Positions 1 through 7,393 are shown, numbered from the stretch's first letter. The stretch: DNA of 29,268 nt from CAYUPI01 sp964446585 (GCA_964446585.1 CAYUPI010000067.1:1-29268); one strand, 5' to 3'. Made by a program: numbers and translations. Notes: generated by a model not told the origin, from the sequence alone.

Positions 1-225
1 AAAACGGGTGGGGTCGGGGGCGCCCTCTTGCGCCCTGCCCCCGACAACACGCGCACACAGAAAACAGCTACAGCCTCATGGCTGGAGAACCCGTCACCGG
101 AGGTGAACGGGTTCGGGAAATACGGGTTCCCGAGTGGGTGTGGGCGCGCCGGCGACAGAGTCTCTGGCGCTACCGGTTTGCCTCACGGCACCGGTTAACC
201 GTTGCGTTTTTTTGAGACTCCACGG
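1..225. other. Hairpin-rich non-coding region
   Basis: No convincing gene is seen here. Several inverted repeats are visible. GTCGGGGGC at 13-21 pairs perfectly with GCCCCCGAC at 37-45. GAACCCGT at 87-94 pairs with ACGGGTTC at 107-114, and CGGGTTC is then repeated at 123-129. Two ACCGGT palindromes lie around 172-196. This density is unusual for ordinary spacer DNA. The region lies at the 3' side of the partition-like gene, so it could hold a terminator, a single-strand origin or a transfer origin. The sequence alone does not decide which, and the left end of the region is cut by the window. Confidence 0.5.
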
Positions 226-903
226 TTAGCCCACCGGTGGAGTGTGATCGGACACGGGTTCAGAATCTGTGGAGGTGCCGCCTCTCGGACCCTCGATCTG
301 CATCAACCTCGTTGTGAGTTCACCAACCTCACGGTTGGCCGCAATCAACTGATTGACGTATTTCTCACGTTCCTGCCCGAAGGCCGATCGCTCCTCACGG
401 AGCTGGTCGATAAGGAAATCCTTGCCACGATTCGTGATCTTTAAATCGAACACCTCTTTTTGCAGTTCGGTCACTTGCTTCGTCAGGGCGCCGGTGTCTT
501 CGGAAGAGGCGGACGGCGGTTCGGAAGCGTTCGGAAAGGCTGCGTCGCTTTTCGGAACGGCGCCGCCGCTTTTCTGTTCCCCTTTTGACAACTCCTCCTT
601 GATGGCGAGTTCGATGCTTTCCTGCGTGATGTAGTATTTCCGGTCGTTCGGATCGAAATAGCAATCAAGTCGGGCCAGGCCCTGCCGGTTTGGCCAGCAC
701 CAGTTGATTATGCTTCGTTCGGTTCTGGCAACGCCAGCCGCCTCGAACATCTTAGCGGCATCACGCACAGAAATCGTGTGAGTCGCTTTCCGCTCACGCG
801 GCGCCTCAAACTTGCGGAACGTTTCCGAAGCCTTCGGGGCGTTTCCGAACGCTTCCGCATCCGTATTGCGTTCTGGGGTTGAATTCTTTGCAGGAATTTC
901 CAT
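226..903 (-). CDS. HTH plus coiled-coil DNA-binding protein, KfrA/partition-like
   Basis: From the ATG at 903 the protein is 225 residues. Residues 44-104 look like a winged-helix/MerR-like DNA-binding domain (ISVRDAAKMFEAAGV, then a YYITQESIELAI segment). A low-complexity linker (about 105-138) follows, then a predicted coiled coil (about 140-203; TKQVTELQKEVFDL and QLREERSAFGQEREKYVNQL). An N-terminal DNA-binding domain followed by a coiled coil is the plan of KfrA-type plasmid proteins, which act in plasmid maintenance. The longer reading frame begins with TTG at 960. I prefer ATG 903 because an extended -10 promoter (TGGTACAAT) lies at 935-943. A large array of 10-bp units sits directly upstream, and further units lie inside the coding sequence. 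The protein is the obvious candidate to bind them; that binding is inference. Confidence 0.6.
   Translation of the reverse strand: MEIPAKNSTPERNTDAEAFGNAPKASETFRKFEAPRERKATHTISVRDAAKMFEAAGVARTERSIINWCWPNRQGLARLDCYFDPNDRKYYITQESIELAIKEELSKGEQKSGGAVPKSDAAFPNASEPPSASSEDTGALTKQVTELQKEVFDLKITNRGKDFLIDQLREERSAFGQEREKYVNQLIAANREVGELTTRLMQIEGPRGGTSTDSEPVSDHTPPVG
499..557. repeat. Intragenic TTCGGAA units, roughly 10-bp phased
   Basis: TTCGGAA occurs at 499, 520, 530 and 551, so spacings are close to multiples of 10 bp (21, 10, 21). All four lie inside the coiled-coil protein gene, in the part encoding its linker. The motif is the same as in the array upstream of the gene. Because 10 is not a multiple of 3, the repeats are read in different frames and do not give a protein repeat, so selection is more likely on the DNA. 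Confidence 0.5.
813..859. repeat. Intragenic 10-bp-phased array, five units
   Basis: Five 7-bp cores start exactly 10 bp apart: TGCGGAA at 813, TTCCGAA at 823, TTCGGGG at 833 (degenerate), TTCCGAA at 843 and TTCCGCA at 853. They lie inside the first part of the 226-903 gene. They match the units of the upstream array in both sequence and phase. Confidence 0.7.
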
Positions 904-934
904 TGAGATGGCGGACAAACTTGCTTCGCCTCTG

Positions 935-943
935 ATTGTACCA
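935..943 (-). promoter_or_regulatory. Extended -10 promoter for the partition-like gene
   Basis: Read on the minus strand, the sequence is TGGTACAAT, a TGn extended -10 followed by TACAAT. It sits about 32 bp before the ATG at 903 and just inside the repeat array. No good -35 is visible, as expected for an extended -10 promoter. Array-bound protein would lie directly upstream of RNA polymerase. Confidence 0.45.
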
Positions 944-981
944 CATTGCTTTTCCAGCAACTGTGGATAGCTCTAGCTTTC

Positions 982-1136
982 TTCCGAAAGCTTCCGCACT
1001 TCCGAAGGTCTCCGAAGCGTTCGGCACCATTCGGAAAGCTGCGGAAGCGTGCCGAATGTTTCCGCATGGTGCGGAAGGTTACGGAATCATTCCGCACGCT
1101 CCGGAATCGTTCGGAACTGTTCCGAATGCTGCGGAA
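982..1136. repeat. Helically phased 10-bp repeat array, 16 units (centromere/iteron-like)
   Basis: Sixteen 7-bp cores of the form T-N-S-S-G-M-A start at 982, 992, 1000, 1010 and then every 10 bp to 1130. Examples are TTCCGAA (982), TTCCGCA (992), TTCGGAA (1030), TGCGGAA (1040), TTCCGCA (1060), TTCGGAA (1110), TTCCGAA (1120) and TGCGGAA (1130). Unit orientation alternates irregularly, and the 3-bp spacers are not conserved. Spacing of one helical turn puts every site on the same face of the DNA. Short phased repeats of this kind are known from plasmid centromeres (for example parC-type and parS-heptad arrays) and from replication-control regions. A DnaA-box-like sequence (CTATCCACA on the minus strand) lies at 962-970, just outside the array. 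Confidence 0.85.
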
Positions 1137-1143
1137 CTGTTAC

Positions 1144-2886
1144 TTAGAAAAGATGTTTTTTAACCGCCCGTCTCATGCCTTGATAAAACGCGAACCCTCC
1201 ATCAAACGTCCAGCGAAGGGCGTCGAAACCGGTACCAGCGCCTTCGAATTCTGGATCCTGAAGCATCGAGGTAACCATCCAGTCATCCACATTTTTGATT
1301 TTATCCGGCTCAATGCGTAATCTGTGTCCCAGCCGATCAAACTCCGGGTTGATTGAGCTGACTTTGAACTCCGCAAAGAACCTCTGGAAATAGGATGGGT
1401 CCCGCACTACCAGAACCGTAGTCACTTGCGGAGCGCAACGGACCAAATCAATAAAAAAACCAGTAACGTCGAAGGATGCATCTCCGCTTCGTTCCATTCC
1501 TTCGAGAACGGTTCTCCATTGCTCTTCCGGCTCCGCTCCCTCCTCACCGCGGAAAGGTCCGGCCAGATAGTCCTTCGCAAAGAGTTCCTTGCCCGTGGCC
1601 GTCATCACCCTTTCCTTAATGTCGAAGTCTGCCTCAGGCAATCGTCGCCACGTGAAGGCACACGTGCCAATTGTATCGTACAAGCCTTCGGCCCCGCCCA
1701 CGAGACTGTGAGCTTTCCGTCGTTGGATGTACGGCTTGTATTGATGGGGGGCGCACTTCAGAAGTAAGAGATTGCTCACCCCAACCATCACCGGTTTTTT
1801 TGCACAAAACGTCTCGATGTCCGCTTGGTTTTGCAAAAGGGTGTCTCGCAGTGGCAGCCAGTAATTATCGCCAGATTTTCTTAAGGCGAGATTCAGCTCA
1901 TGTTCAAGACGCCACTGGCACATGATGGTTTCGAGGAATTTGCCCGGGGCGAAGCTCAGAGTAAGTTTCCCCTTTGCCGTGTCCATACCGAGCAGTCGAT
2001 AGAGATCTCCTTCCCACAGCTTGGTATGGCCCAAAGCCTCTCGAATCTTATGATAGACCTCCAGGAATTCCCTTTCTTCGACTGTTGGACGATAGGGATC
2101 CGCGGCCCGCAAGGGTGCCAAGATAAGCGAAGAACGGTCAAGGTTCAGCCACTCCTTCCGCACGAACAGGGGAATCCGGACTCGTCCCCGTTTCCCGCGA
2201 TATGAAAACAACAACTCGCCCAGATCGTGATAATACTCCACAAGTGCATTACACTGGGCGGCGAAATTGCTTTCCCGCCAAGCTTGAATTGCTTCATTCG
2301 CATTCGCTCCTGTCGCCTCCGCTTTACTCTGAATTCCCAACTTGGACTTTTGAATATGCTGCTTCTTCCTGCCAGTGCTGCGCTGGCTCCCGTCTTCTCT
2401 AAGGGCGGACTCCAGCAATTTCAGCTCACGTGAAGTGGCACGCTCGTGACCGTCCCATACAATAACCACCGCCTCGGCCGACAGCACCTCTCTCCGAATT
2501 CTCACTGTTCGCGGAATGTCTGGGTTTGCCCCAGATCGGTTGTCTCCCTTTTCTAGGGGCTCAAATATCCGCCGCAGTGCCTCCGGTGCCTCAATGATCT
2601 CAAACATTTCTTCGAGAACGTTCGCGCTTCTTTCCAACGTGTTCGCCAATACCTCGACGTAATCTTCAGAATCATCGCTTATTGCAAAGTCTTCAGTGAT
2701 GGAGTGACTCAGAGAACTGATTTTGTAGGCGACGAAAATGCGACAGAAGGCGTTCAGTTGCCGCCCCCATCGGTTGACTTTGAAAATCTTTGCCCTCTTC
2801 CGGTATGTAAAATTGGTTGAACTTAGTTTGCCATCCGCCGAGAACCTGAGGCAAAGGCTGATGATTTCGGGATCGCTCTGAAACAT
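1144..2886 (-). CDS. Large conserved-looking protein of unknown function (580 aa)
   Basis: I do not recognise this protein. I chose the ATG at 2886 over an upstream TTG at 2910 because GGAG lies 6 bp before it. The protein appears soluble, with no signal peptide or clear membrane segment. It holds a charged stretch near residues 160-200 (ATSRELKLLESALREDG, then a basic RKKQHIQKSK patch) and aromatic-rich central segments. A segment in the second half (KPYIQRRKAHSLVGGAEGLY, later KERVMTATGKELF) faintly recalls a degenerate Nudix-type fold, but the Nudix box is not present. The gene ends only 8 bp beyond the 10-bp repeat array and is convergent with nothing. Its position between the partition-like gene and the toxin/primase block suggests an accessory role on the element. 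No function is assigned. Confidence 0.6.
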   Translation of the reverse strand: MFQSDPEIISLCLRFSADGKLSSTNFTYRKRAKIFKVNRWGRQLNAFCRIFVAYKISSLSHSITEDFAISDDSEDYVEVLANTLERSANVLEEMFEIIEAPEALRRIFEPLEKGDNRSGANPDIPRTVRIRREVLSAEAVVIVWDGHERATSRELKLLESALREDGSQRSTGRKKQHIQKSKLGIQSKAEATGANANEAIQAWRESNFAAQCNALVEYYHDLGELLFSYRGKRGRVRIPLFVRKEWLNLDRSSLILAPLRAADPYRPTVEEREFLEVYHKIREALGHTKLWEGDLYRLLGMDTAKGKLTLSFAPGKFLETIMCQWRLEHELNLALRKSGDNYWLPLRDTLLQNQADIETFCAKKPVMVGVSNLLLLKCAPHQYKPYIQRRKAHSLVGGAEGLYDTIGTCAFTWRRLPEADFDIKERVMTATGKELFAKDYLAGPFRGEEGAEPEEQWRTVLEGMERSGDASFDVTGFFIDLVRCAPQVTTVLVVRDPSYFQRFFAEFKVSSINPEFDRLGHRLRIEPDKIKNVDDWMVTSMLQDPEFEGAGTGFDALRWTFDGGFAFYQGMRRAVKKHLF

Positions 2887-3152
2887 AAGTCGCTCCAAAT
2901 GAATGACCAAATCATGAGGAGGATGTAAAGGTTTCGTTCAATTCTCGCCTCCCGGGTTGCCTCTCGCTTCCACCTCTCTTCCACCGTTCTTCGGCTTCCC
3001 TTCATCTAACAAATCGAAGGTCCTCTGCGATTCTACGCACATGCGGTTGGCAAACCAATTCTCTGCTGAAATGGAAAAAGCAGCCACTCCTAGAACGAGT
3101 GACTGCGAATTTGTCCGCCGCCTGCATAAACAACCAGCTAAAAGGAAAGCAT
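2887..3152. promoter_or_regulatory. Divergent intergenic region with a dyad
   Basis: This region separates the 580-aa gene (-) from the toxin-like gene (+). It contains an imperfect inverted repeat at 3080-3106: GCAG-C-CACTC pairs with GAGTG-A-CTGC around a 7-bp loop. The dyad lies about 47 bp upstream of the toxin-like start and could be an operator or a small attenuator. I found no convincing antitoxin gene here; short frames on both strands lack a recognisable antitoxin pattern. Confidence 0.35.
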
Positions 3153-3599
3153 ATGCAAACAACGAACAACATAAGCCTAGCTAATTATTCTGAAAAAGTC
3201 AACTCCACCGCCCAGGCACCCGTAATTGACCTTGAAACGGAGTATGCGCAGCTGCTCGCCATCCAGAACATAGTACGAGGCGATATTGGCCGCGCTCCCA
3301 TTCCATTTATCCACAGACCTGGCTCAAAGGTTCGCCCCGTTCTCGTCTTGGCCCGTCAGGGTGAGAAGTTGGTGGTTGTCCCCATCACCAGCCATGCCCC
3401 CCGCGATGAGTTTGATGTCCCGCTCCTGCCCACGTCTCTATGGCCGGTCCACGAACAGAGTACCGCACGTTGCTCGGAGATGATTACAATCCCCGTGTCG
3501 GTAGTCTGCGAAGTTGTCGGCCACGCATTGCCGAGTGACCTTGCGCGTGTCCTAGACACTCTCGCCTGTTGGCTGAAACCTATCCGGCTCGCTGCCTAG
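3153..3599 (+). CDS. PemK/MazF-like type II toxin family protein
   Basis: The 148-residue protein matches the PemK/MazF family pattern over residues 42-85: RGDIGRAPIPFIH, then SKVRPVLVLARQGEKLVVVP and ITS. In the family, this beta-barrel core forms an mRNA interferase that cleaves RNA at short sequences and is held in check by an antitoxin. The N-terminal 40 residues are an extra helix-like extension. I chose ATG 3153 over an in-frame start at 3099 because AAGGAAAG lies just before it. No antitoxin gene is adjacent, so the protein may be a free-standing regulator-like relative. It is followed by an HTH gene and a primase gene on the same strand. Confidence 0.65.
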   Translation: MQTTNNISLANYSEKVNSTAQAPVIDLETEYAQLLAIQNIVRGDIGRAPIPFIHRPGSKVRPVLVLARQGEKLVVVPITSHAPRDEFDVPLLPTSLWPVHEQSTARCSEMITIPVSVVCEVVGHALPSDLARVLDTLACWLKPIRLAA

Positions 3600-3640
3600 C
3601 CTAAAACGCCTCCAAAGCCACTGCATCAATGCAACGCGCC

Positions 3641-3982
3641 ATGAACAAACTCACCACAGAAGCCATTCGCGCGGAGAGGACCTCTGCTGGCGCGGCTGAA
3701 TTTGGCCGTTGCGAAGACCTGCGGCTACTGTTCGGCTTGAAACGCGGGACGGCCTACAACCTCCTCGCCGAAGGGAAAATTCATGGAGTCCTCCTCCGGG
3801 TTAAAGGGAAAAAATCCGGTATCCGCCTGTTTGACCTGGAATCGGTGCGCCAATTCATTCGCTCGCAGATGCAACCGACGCCTATGAACATCCGAACGAG
3901 GGAGACCGGCTCATTTGACCCCTCGGCAACACTTTGCTTTCATGAGAATGACAAGGAGCAGTTCGTTAACAATTCTCAATAA
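3641..3982 (+). CDS. Excisionase/AlpA-like helix-turn-helix protein
   Basis: A protein of about 113 residues with a compact DNA-binding region: RCEDLRLLFGLKRGTAYNLL (HTH), then a wing-like stretch and GIRLFDLESVRQFIRSQM. This layout (HTH, beta wing, 'DxESVxxFI') is that of the HTH_17/excisionase-like family, which bends DNA or controls plasmid and prophage genes. The start is either ATG 3629 or ATG 3641; neither has a clear ribosome-binding site. The C-terminal 35 residues have no recognisable fold. The gene lies 15 bp before the primase gene, so the two are probably cotranscribed. Confidence 0.6.
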   Translation: MNKLTTEAIRAERTSAGAAEFGRCEDLRLLFGLKRGTAYNLLAEGKIHGVLLRVKGKKSGIRLFDLESVRQFIRSQMQPTPMNIRTRETGSFDPSATLCFHENDKEQFVNNSQ

Positions 3983-3997
3983 ACGGAAAGGATATTT

Positions 3998-5068
3998 ATG
4001 TCTCAATGGTTAGATTTCAAGGAACTCCGGCGGAAGCTCGATTTCAGGGCCGTGTTGGAGCACTACGGCGTTGAAGTGAAAGTGCAGGCCAATGGCAGGC
4101 AACACCACGGTTTCTGTCCGCTGCCGACTCACAACGGCAAAAAGAACTCGGCGTCATTCTCGGCCAATCTGGACCGGGGAATATTCCACTGCTTCGGGTG
4201 CGGCGCCAAGGGCAACGTGATCGAGTTTGCAGCGCGCATGGAAGGAGTGGACCCGGCGAACGGAAGCGATTTCCGCAAAGTCGCACTCAAATTGCAGCAG
4301 ACATTCCTGCCGGGGGACTGTCGGCCGGCAGCGAACACACGGCAGGTGAAGCCGGACACGAGTAAACAAGAAGAAAAGATTCTCGCTCAACCCCAGAACA
4401 GAGTGGAGATAAATGCTCCGCTGAATTTCGAGCTCACAACGTTGGACCCGACACATCCGTATCTCATTGGCAGGGGATTTACTGCCGCAACAATTCAAGA
4501 GTTCGGTTTGGGCTACTGTTCGCGCGGCTCGCTCAAGGCAAGAATTGCCATCCCACTTCATAGCCTGGAAGGGAGACTCATCGGCTACGCAGGCCGAGTC
4601 GTGGATGACGCGACCATCAGCGAGGAGAACCCGAAATACCGGTTACCGTCGAAACGGGACCATGAAGGGGTGACGTATCAGTTTCAGAAGAGTCTGATCG
4701 TCTATAACCTTCACAGGCTCCCGCACGTTGTCGACAACCTCATCGTTGTCGAAGGATTCACGGCGACTTGGTGGTTAACGCAGGCTGGCATTCGTAACAT
4801 CGTGGCTTTGATGGGGGCAAGCTGCGGCGGCCATCAAGCGCAGCTAATTCTGGATCGGGTCGCGCCGGCAGGCCGGATCTGGCTCATGCCGGATGGGGAT
4901 GATGCCGGTGCACGGTGCGCCGGGGAATTGTTTTTGAGGTTTGCCCCATATCGTTTTACGCGATGGGTAAAACTCGACCCAGGCAAGCAACCGACCAATT
5001 GCAGTCCTGAGGAATTGAAGAGGATCTTCGGCGAAGGACCATGGCAGAAGGAAGCAGCAACGTCGTGA
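3998..5068 (+). CDS. DNA primase with CHC2 zinc finger and TOPRIM domain
   Basis: This 356-residue protein has a CHC2-type zinc-binding domain at about 37-80, with C40, H45, C65 and C68 (FHCFGCGAKGN) as ligands. A TOPRIM domain lies at about 247-325, with the acidic E252 (LIVVEGF) and the DGD-type metal site at 299-301 (LMPDGDDAG). The CHC2-TOPRIM order is that of bacterial and phage primases, which synthesise RNA primers for replication. At 356 residues it lacks the DnaB-interacting C-terminal domain of chromosomal DnaG and is a plasmid/phage-type primase. The start is supported by GGAAAGGA just upstream of the ATG. A terminator lies 27 bp after the stop. Confidence 0.85.
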   Translation: MSQWLDFKELRRKLDFRAVLEHYGVEVKVQANGRQHHGFCPLPTHNGKKNSASFSANLDRGIFHCFGCGAKGNVIEFAARMEGVDPANGSDFRKVALKLQQTFLPGDCRPAANTRQVKPDTSKQEEKILAQPQNRVEINAPLNFELTTLDPTHPYLIGRGFTAATIQEFGLGYCSRGSLKARIAIPLHSLEGRLIGYAGRVVDDATISEENPKYRLPSKRDHEGVTYQFQKSLIVYNLHRLPHVVDNLIVVEGFTATWWLTQAGIRNIVALMGASCGGHQAQLILDRVAPAGRIWLMPDGDDAGARCAGELFLRFAPYRFTRWVKLDPGKQPTNCSPEELKRIFGEGPWQKEAATS

Positions 5069-5094
5069 GGCGACAAAAATACATTCAGAACACA

Positions 5095-5118
5095 GAGCGA
5101 CCGTCGAGGTCGCTCTTT
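5095..5118 (+). terminator. Rho-independent terminator after the primase gene
   Basis: A perfect 8-bp stem, GAGCGACC (5095-5102) with GGTCGCTC (5108-5115), encloses a 5-base loop and is followed by TTT. It lies 27 bp after the primase stop and ends the toxin-HTH-primase unit. Confidence 0.75.
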
Positions 5119-5151
5119 AAAGTGTCCAGCTCTCAGAGCAGTGAGCAAATA

Positions 5152-5160
5152 TGGTAAAAT
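5152..5160 (+). promoter_or_regulatory. Extended -10 promoter, possibly giving a leaderless mRNA
   Basis: TGGTAAAAT (TGn plus TAAAAT) ends 6 bp before the ATG of the replication-relaxation gene. Transcription would start at or within one or two bases of that ATG. There is no -35 and no Shine-Dalgarno sequence. Confidence 0.55.
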
Positions 5161-5166
5161 AATGCT

Positions 5167-6222
5167 ATGGAGACAGCCACAGTGGAGGTAATCACCAAAC
5201 AGGACAACGAGGCTGTTCACGTCGAGTTGCAGAACCGCGACCTCGATGTGCTTGAGGGCTTATTCGAAATGCGACTGCTCACGTTGCCCCATGCCGCTGC
5301 CATTTTTTTTGATGAACGGAGGGAGGCTGCGAAGAAGCGTCTCCAAAAACTCAAAGTCGCGGGGCTGTTAGGCGAGCGGGCGCGGCGCGTCTATGAACGG
5401 AGCATCCTGTTTCTGACCCGCAAAGCGTTCGACCTGCTTTCTGCCGAAGGCCGACTCACCAAATACCCAAATCTGACATGGAGTTCATTCGAACGGCGCG
5501 CGCGCGTAAGCAATAGCACGCTCCAGCATGAGCTCGCCGTTCTCGACGTGAAAGCGGCCCTCACCCTCGCTCTGCGGAAAGAGGCACGCTATGAATTGGC
5601 CCAATTCCTCACGTGGCCACTCCTTTTTGAGTTCGTATCGCGGCCTCGCGCCGGAGAGCCGGAAATTCTCGTCAGGCCCGATGGCTACGTGAGCATCCAC
5701 GAACGCGACCGGGATAACGGCGGAGCGTGCTATTCGCATAGCTTCTTTCTTGAGCTCGATCGAAGCACTGAAACTCAGGAGACCCTCGCCCGAAAGGCGG
5801 CGTGTTACCGAACGTATTACCGCAGCGGCAGCTTCGCGGCGCATCATGGATATTCCCAGGCCGAAGAGTGTCCGTTCCTGGTGCTCGTCGTTTGTCAGAA
5901 TGCCGAGCGCCGAAATAACGCCGCGGAGCGGTTGCTACAACTTTCGCCGCCCGTGCTCCAGCAGGTCTGGTTTACGACATTCAAGGAAGTGACCACGAAT
6001 CCGCTCGATCACATATGGATGCGGCCAATTGATTATTACAAGGTTACAGAAGGCACCCGCTTCGATCCTGAGCGTCGCAGGGGAATGACCATATACCGCC
6101 GCGACCCCGAGCGGGAGGAGTTTGTGGCCAAATTGGTTCAAAAACAGGCTTTGCTGACTCTCGGAGATGGAAACGCGAATACGCCGGTGGGTCCGGTGAG
6201 ACGAGAAGCTCTTTTGCGATGA
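5167..6222 (+). CDS. Replication-relaxation family protein
   Basis: The 351-residue protein has an N-terminal winged-helix region (about 22-85: LDVLEGLFEMRLLTLPHAA, then RLQKLKVAGLL). A second domain follows, with 'ILVRPDGYVSI' and 'SFFLELDRSTET' near 165-205. These features match the replication-relaxation family (PF13814 type) found on mobile elements, thought to act at the start of plasmid replication or transfer. The D-G and E-x-D residues sit where a nuclease-like fold would place its acidic residues, though catalysis is not proven for the family. It opens the transfer-like operon, and the next gene starts 28 bp later. Confidence 0.65.
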   Translation: METATVEVITKQDNEAVHVELQNRDLDVLEGLFEMRLLTLPHAAAIFFDERREAAKKRLQKLKVAGLLGERARRVYERSILFLTRKAFDLLSAEGRLTKYPNLTWSSFERRARVSNSTLQHELAVLDVKAALTLALRKEARYELAQFLTWPLLFEFVSRPRAGEPEILVRPDGYVSIHERDRDNGGACYSHSFFLELDRSTETQETLARKAACYRTYYRSGSFAAHHGYSQAEECPFLVLVVCQNAERRNNAAERLLQLSPPVLQQVWFTTFKEVTTNPLDHIWMRPIDYYKVTEGTRFDPERRRGMTIYRRDPEREEFVAKLVQKQALLTLGDGNANTPVGPVRREALLR

Positions 6223-6250
6223 CACAAAGGCACCGCTCTGACCGGTGCTA

Positions 6251-7393
6251 ATGTTGAATCCCGGCATGCAAGACCAAAAACTATCGATGATGCTCCCAAG
6301 CGAGCTGCCGGTGATCGATGTCCACGCCACAGTGTCACCGCTTCCTGTCGAGCCGCATCCTGACCTCAGAGCCTTCAAAAGGCTGCGGAGATTTAAACGC
6401 TTATTCGCCTCGATTTTCTGGATAACGCTCCTCATCGTCGTTGGAAACATCGGCTATACGCTGACTCAGCGTGGCCTCGCAATTGTTCGCCAGAGTATTT
6501 CCAAGGGTCGCATTTGGTGGGAGAGACAGCAACACGTCAGCAGATCGAAAGAACCCTTGCGGCCGGTAATGTCATCCCTTGCCGAGGCAACGGAAGCGAT
6601 TTCGGCAAACCTGCAACAGATCTATACGGCCTTGGACCGAGGAAATCCCACCGTGCTCCGAGGTGTCATTGACCCGAGAGTCTTGGCTGATTACGCAAGG
6701 TTGGATGCTATTTGCAGGCCATTTACGCATCGCGCTCACTACGTGGAGGCAATTATTCAGCGGCCCAAAAACTCCTATGAAGCGAGAGTCCGGGTATTAT
6801 TCAAGCCTTTCAACGAGGAGGCTCAAGTGCTCGTCTTCCGCTTTGACAACAACCAGTTCCTGCTTACCGATGTCCCGCCAAACGGGTTTCATACGTGGGA
6901 TCACAGCTGGGCCCACGAGGGGTATCCAGAATGGTTTGCGGCCGAGGAAGAAACCGCCGTTCAACTCGCGCGGAAATTCATGTTTGCCGCCAAGGCAAAA
7001 CGACAGGACACGCTTCGCGACTTGGTCGCCTCAGGGTTCGACACAGCGCGTTACGTTAGTGACACCAATTGGGTTCGGTTCTTTGCCGAAACTGAGGTTC
7101 GGAACGTCAAGCGAGTAATCCCTCGCGGCTACAAGGGCTTGAAGATAGAGGTGGTTTTGGAACTAGACGGCCGTATCGTCTGGCACAACGGCGCCGCGAC
7201 CTTCTTCGTTGAGAACATTAACGGGAACCAAAGAATTGTTTGGGCGCGTCCGTTCTCGTGGTTTCCCGGCTACCGAGAAGCACAGCCGGGCATTCCGTAC
7301 TTCTGGCAAGGACCGGAAGACGACGACCCGCAGCTTGAGGCGCGAACCCTCGCACGTTTTGGCTTGGACACGGCACCTTTACCCACCCTTTGA
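6251..7393 (+). CDS. Membrane protein with two NTF2-like repeats, VirB8/TcpC-like candidate
   Basis: A protein of about 380 residues. One transmembrane helix lies near residues 55-75 (FASIFWITLLIVVGNIGYTL) after a basic cytosolic tail, which puts most of the protein outside the membrane. Two similar helical starts follow, 'AISANLQQIYTALDRGNPTVL' and 'AVQLARKFMFAAKAKRQDTL'. Each precedes an alpha-beta stretch, which suggests two tandem NTF2-like (SnoaL/VirB8) domains. VirB8 and the Gram-positive TcpC scaffold proteins of conjugation machines share this topology, and TcpC also has two such domains. The assignment is structural inference. ATG 6251 is 6 bp after a possible GTG at 6245. The next gene follows with a 3-bp gap. 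Confidence 0.5.
   Translation: MLNPGMQDQKLSMMLPSELPVIDVHATVSPLPVEPHPDLRAFKRLRRFKRLFASIFWITLLIVVGNIGYTLTQRGLAIVRQSISKGRIWWERQQHVSRSKEPLRPVMSSLAEATEAISANLQQIYTALDRGNPTVLRGVIDPRVLADYARLDAICRPFTHRAHYVEAIIQRPKNSYEARVRVLFKPFNEEAQVLVFRFDNNQFLLTDVPPNGFHTWDHSWAHEGYPEWFAAEEETAVQLARKFMFAAKAKRQDTLRDLVASGFDTARYVSDTNWVRFFAETEVRNVKRVIPRGYKGLKIEVVLELDGRIVWHNGAATFFVENINGNQRIVWARPFSWFPGYREAQPGIPYFWQGPEDDDPQLEARTLARFGLDTAPLPTL

Noticed and set aside
982..1136. The repeat array as a CRISPR array
   Set aside because: The units are 7 bp with 3-bp spacers, far too short for CRISPR repeats and spacers, and no cas genes are present.
946..1320. Short frames over the 10-bp repeats
   Set aside because: They are made of the repeats themselves and overlap the end of the 580-aa gene, with repetitive low-value sequence.
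3307..3315. An exact DnaA box (TTATCCACA)
   Set aside because: It lies inside the toxin-like coding sequence, encoding part of its conserved core, and has no partner boxes nearby, so chance is likely.
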